A stretch of 64,000 nt of DNA, from NCBI RefSeq assembly GCF_003265705.1, contig NW_020312848.1, positions 52,991,642 to 53,055,641 on the forward strand, read 5' to 3'. Every line of letters starts with the position of its first letter. Position 1 is the stretch's first letter. A program made the translations under genes and the position numbers. Under the pieces are notes generated by a model. The model saw nothing but the letters and a program-made list of their open reading frames with translations, did not search any database and was not told the DNA's origin. This document shows positions 60,303 to 64,000 of the stretch, in pieces. The stretch is from Callorhinus ursinus (Eukaryota; Chordata; Mammalia; Carnivora; Otariidae).

Positions 60303-61784
60303 AAGGCATTTGAAAAAAAGGCATTTGACTAAAAAATACCAGATTTTTAAAATGTTTAGAAAAATCACTATTTTTATAACAGCATAATATTAAATTAGAA
60401 TAAACAGATACCCCATACAATACTATTTTCATAGTTATACTTTAAGTCTCCATTAAGCATTGTTTTGATTTTATTATTTTACGCATCTTCCAGGATATGT
60501 GGACAATGCTTAGCAATTTAAAGAGATAATCACATCAATCTACTAGTATAAAATTTGCAATTTCTTTGTATCCAGAAACAATACATGATGATGTTATTTA
60601 CACTTCTTTGGGCATTGTTAGTTGAGAGTTAAAGGAAACTCTAAAACAGCTCATATATTGTGGTTTGTGATTAAGATAATCTTTCTCTGAATTCTATAAA
60701 TGATGAGTTTTATTGATTTTACTAGGGATATAATGCAGAAGATATACCATTAAATTCCAATCTTTTATAGGCCTTTAGTTCTAGTGGGAAGATTTATTTT
60801 CCAATTCCCATTATTTTATTCCTTGATCTTCTTTATAATATTTTTCCACATACATTTTCTGAATATATACCATGTGCAAGTGTACACCTAGGAAATAGTT
60901 GCAAATTCCCATTTTCATAAGCCTCTCATCGGTTTTTTTTCACTGAGTCATTATTTAATTGGTAAGGTTAATGACAATAGATTTGAGTGAGGGCTCAATC
61001 ATTTCACTTGAAAATTAAAATTGGTTTAGTTTAATGTTTTGCTGTATCACCATTTAGATTCAAAAATAATTTTAAAAACTTCCCAGAAGTTTTGTGCCAG
61101 GTTTGTTTTCCAAAAGAAAAAAATTAAGACTTCATTTTGATATACTTCACTTACAGATTTTTTACAACTAAATATATTGAGCAATGTTTAGCTTTATGTT
61201 CCTCAACTCCTCAAAAATTTTATTTAATAAAACAAGAAATATTTATCCATGATTGACCATGTCAAAGTCAGTTTAGATGAGCATCAAAGACATTCTACTT
61301 AAAAATGCCTGGGGAAACCTTACAAGCATGCCTAGAATAAAAATCCTCAGTTAAGTTCCTTGACCTGAGTTGAACAGGTATTTTTGGGCAGATGGTATAG
61401 TAAGCATATCTTTTACGTGAGAAGTGTATTGAGCCAAGTTATCACATTCTCTGAAGCTTGGTTTATATTTTATGAAATTCATAATACTCACATTTGTAAG
61501 GATCCTAACGTTTGACATGACCACATAAAGATCACTCTGACAACCATATTGATTTCTTCAGTGGTCAAGAAAAAAAATCAAATGCTATAAATCTGGAAGC
61601 TTAAATCATTTCTCTGGGTATGATCTTCTTTCAAATGACTAGTCTCAGTAAGTCAGACCTAGTATTCTAAGATCAAAAACTCTTCAAGAAAAGATCCTTT
61701 GCAACATCAAGTGCTTTTTGATAATTAAATATGTCATGTTCTTTGTGATTCAGTGCTCAGTACCACTAAGGATTACTATTCTGC
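60303..61784. other. anonymous AT-rich sequence
   Basis: A 12 bp unit is repeated at 60301-60312 and 60316-60327 beside the SINE. Otherwise no gene or repeat family recognised. Confidence 0.45.
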
Positions 61785-61990
61785 ATTTGATCATTGATTC
61801 ATTCAGGGCATGTTTAGTAAACATATTTTTATGCCAAGCAAAGTGCAAGGCTTTGGGATGTCAAATGAACAAGCGTGCTCTTTGCCCTTGAGCTGCTTGC
61901 AAGTAGAGTCGGACATAAAGACATTTCAATTATTTATAACTACTACAGTAGCTATGTGAACAAATGTTATGAGATCATTGAATAAGGAGC
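61785..61990 (-). repeat. L2-like relic
   Basis: 'gattcattcagggcatg' near 61796, 'atgccaagcaaagtgcaaggctttggg' near 61831 and 'tttgcccttgagctgcttgcaagtagag' near 61881 follow reverse L2 3'-end order. Confidence 0.45.
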
Positions 61991-62084
61991 GGTGAGGGAT
62001 ACTTTTCCATAAATGAGATGAAGCAAAAGTTCAGGCACTTGATCACTAAAATATGCATGTTTCCAATAGAGAAAGTCTTAGAAA

Positions 62085-62215
62085 TAGTAATTGTAGTAGG
62101 TAGCATTTATTAGGTTCTCACCAAGTGTGAAACATTGCTCTAAAAATTTTTTAAATAATATTAATCCCTCTTCTTTATCCCAATTTATATCAGTGGGCTA
62201 AAAGAACATAGCTGC
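62085..62215 (-). repeat. MIR SINE relic
   Basis: 'agtaggtagcatttattaggttctcaccaagtgtg' near 62095 followed by 'ttaaataatattaatccctc' near 62150 fits a reversed, decayed MIR. Confidence 0.5.
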
Positions 62216-62221
62216 TATACC

Positions 62222-62345
62222 TGTGGTTCTCAAACTGTGCACCAAGGTGCCCTGAGGCACACAGCAAACTCATGACAACATGGGACATATTTGCTTTTTA
62301 AGGGAAACACAAGTGATACCCGATAACTATGAGACATTTTATGAA
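62222..62345 (+). repeat. possible hAT-type relic
   Basis: 'gtggttctcaaactgtgcaccaagg' near 62223 is typical of hAT-derived elements. A possible opposite end 'gttcaggaacctctgat' lies near 63573, with the L1 fragment between. The ends match only imperfectly and no 8 bp TSD is evident. Confidence 0.35.
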
Positions 62346-62559
62346 TACTAGCTTGAAATACTTCACAATTTCACATTAGATTGCTCTAAATTATTTTTTA
62401 ATTAAAATTATAACTTTCTAGGAATTTTTAGGAATTATGTTTTTTCCCTAAGTTATCTGATTTGTTAGTATATAATTATTTATAGTAATCTGTTATCACA
62501 CTGTATATCTGTGTTTATCTGTTGTACTGTTTTCTCTTCCATTTCTCATTTTGATTTTT

Positions 62560-63240
62560 GAGTTTTCTCTCTTTTTTTTTCTTAGTTAACATAGTTAAAG
62601 CATTGCCAATTTTGTTTATTTTTGGGGAAATACTGGTCATTACTTTCAATGTTGTGTTATTGTTTATTATTGTCTCTATCTTATTTATTTATGATTTTTT
62701 CTTTGTTATTTCCTTCCTCTACTAAATTTCAGTCAAGTTTCTTCTTGTTCTAGTTCCTTTTGATGTAATGCTAAGTTGTTTCTTTTTCTTTTTCCTTTTT
62801 TGTTTGAACTTTTTTTTCTTAATACAAGCATTAATAGCATGAATTTCACTCCAACATTTACCTTTGCTGCATCCCCTAGGTTTTGGACTATTGTGTTTTC
62901 TTTTTCTTTTGTTTTGAGACATATTTTGATTTGCCATTTGATTTATTTAGTCTGTTGCTTGTGCAGTAGTGTGTTGTTTAATATTTACATATTAAATATT
63001 TAATATTTACATTGTAGATTTTCCAGCTTTGTTTCATTGTTGATCTTTAGTTTTGTACCATGTGGTTAGAAAATATATTTGGTATGATTTCAGTCTTCTT
63101 AAATTTGTAATATTTGTTATGCCTCTTTTTATGTGATTTAACTAGGGGATTCTTCTGTGTGTACTTGAAGAAAATGTGTGTTCTATTTTTCTTGCATGGA
63201 ATGTTTTATATATATCTTTTAGAACCATGTATTCTGAAGT
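62560..63240 (-). repeat. old L1 ORF2 fragment (between endonuclease and RT)
   Basis: Complement of L1 ORF2: 'cttcttgttctagttccttttgatgtaatgc' near 62740, 'tttgctgcatcccctaggttttgga' near 62862, 'ttggtatgatttcagtcttcttaaattt' near 63079, 'gtgtacttgaagaaaatgtgtgttct' near 63158, 'ggaatgttttatatatatctttta' near 63198. Frame lost. A small internal duplication lies at about 62977-63013. Confidence 0.8.
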
Positions 63241-64000
63241 ATGCTTCAAGTAAAAAATGTTCTTGTTGAGCGGAAAAAAAAGCAAATACTATCTATTCAA
63301 ATATCAATATGAAACAGGAAAAGAGGGTGACTGGCCATATCCAATCTGATTGCATGGTTTAAGAAATTGTTCAGTACTCAACAGGCATATACATTTCAGG
63401 AATAAGTAATTGTAATTATTTAAAGATAAAATTTAAAATTTTTTATTTTGGAATTTTTGCATTACTTTTTCAAATAACAATGGTTTTGTTAGAGTATAAA
63501 ATTTATTGTTTTGATCTTGGTGACTTGTTAAAAAACATTACTGAGACTCTAAGGATGCTTGGAACTAAGAAGGTTCAGGAACCTCTGATTTACAGCATTT
63601 CTGTTTAGAATATGCCCCCAAATGCCTTTTTAGAGTTTATGTAAGCAAAACAATTTAAATTGATAGAATTAATTAAATATACTTTATCTCCATTCTTTGC
63701 TTTCTATTAGGGACACAATCATTCTAGAGTTGCATTGAGGGGCCACGAATTAATGCAATCACTGTTTTCCCTTATTAAACAATAGGGACAGAATCTGGTT
63801 CAATGAATCCATAGTCAGTCTATGTGTGTATGTTTGGTGGCATTGTGAATTACCTATACCCCACTCATGTAAATGATCTGGATAGCAAGAAAACAAAAAT
63901 AAAATACATGTAGTCCATTTCAGTTTATGATTTAGTCCAAGTTGGTCATTTAAGTGGTCCCTATAGTTTTCACTTTGTTTCATTTGTATAATTGCTCCAT
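63241..64000. other. anonymous sequence to window end
   Basis: No gene or clear repeat beyond the possible hAT end near 63573. The open frame at 63759-63983 has no recognised homology. Confidence 0.45.

Noticed and set aside
60129..60368. 79-codon minus-strand open frame rich in E, R and G
   Set aside because: It reads the CT-rich part of the SINE in reverse.
1..64000. CRISPR arrays, operons, phage or bacterial features
   Set aside because: Repeat families, composition and lack of dense coding show nuclear mammalian DNA. The only regular arrays are microsatellites.

Overview
This 64 kb window is AT-rich mammalian DNA with no intact gene. No exon, CpG island or RNA gene could be supported on either strand, so it is intergenic or deep-intronic sequence. 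Most recognisable content is transposon-derived. Lineage comes from the repeats. There are about a dozen tRNA-derived carnivore SINEs (CAN-SINE type: GGGGCGCCTGGGTGGCTCAG head, CT-rich middle, AAATAAATAAA tail) and L1 copies with the caniform 3' end. No copy of the young dog SINE (SINEC_Cf type) was seen. This points to a non-canid caniform such as a bear, seal or mustelid; the species is an inference.

Layout. 1-12 kb: L2 and MIR relics, an old LINE-like relic near 5.7-6.3 kb, otherwise anonymous. 12-14.3 kb: a head-to-head inverted SINE dimer and an L1 3'-UTR insertion. 14.3-29 kb: L2 and MIR relics, three clean SINE insertions with target-site duplications (TSDs), and hAT-type relics. 29-36 kb: two older L1 fragments, a large L2 carrying a 105 bp L1 insertion, and a pair of oppositely oriented SINEs. 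37.9-44.1 kb: an L1 RT fragment, an ancient processed pseudogene of VAPB split by a MaLR LTR and by a SINE, then a 3.1 kb 5'-truncated L1 with a dead ORF2. 44.7-54 kb: L2, old L1 pieces (one pair looks like a 5'-inverted L1), MER5-type elements and two SINEs. 54-64 kb: AT-rich sequence with SINEs, L2, MIR and L1 relics.

Two structures stand out. The first is at 59.8-60.3 kb: a young SINE interrupted by about 272 bp made of two perfect copies of local sequence, 106 bp direct from 56014-56119 and 161 bp inverted from 56948-57108, with a small fold-back at one junction. This is the signature of a serial template-switching event. The second is the VAPB retrocopy, whose nested insertions give a relative chronology: retrocopy first, then MaLR LTR, then carnivore SINE.

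No genes work together here. The window is a record of retrotransposition, retrocopying and replication- or repair-based rearrangement. No novel molecular system was found. Repeat-family names come from recall of consensus sequences, not from a database search.
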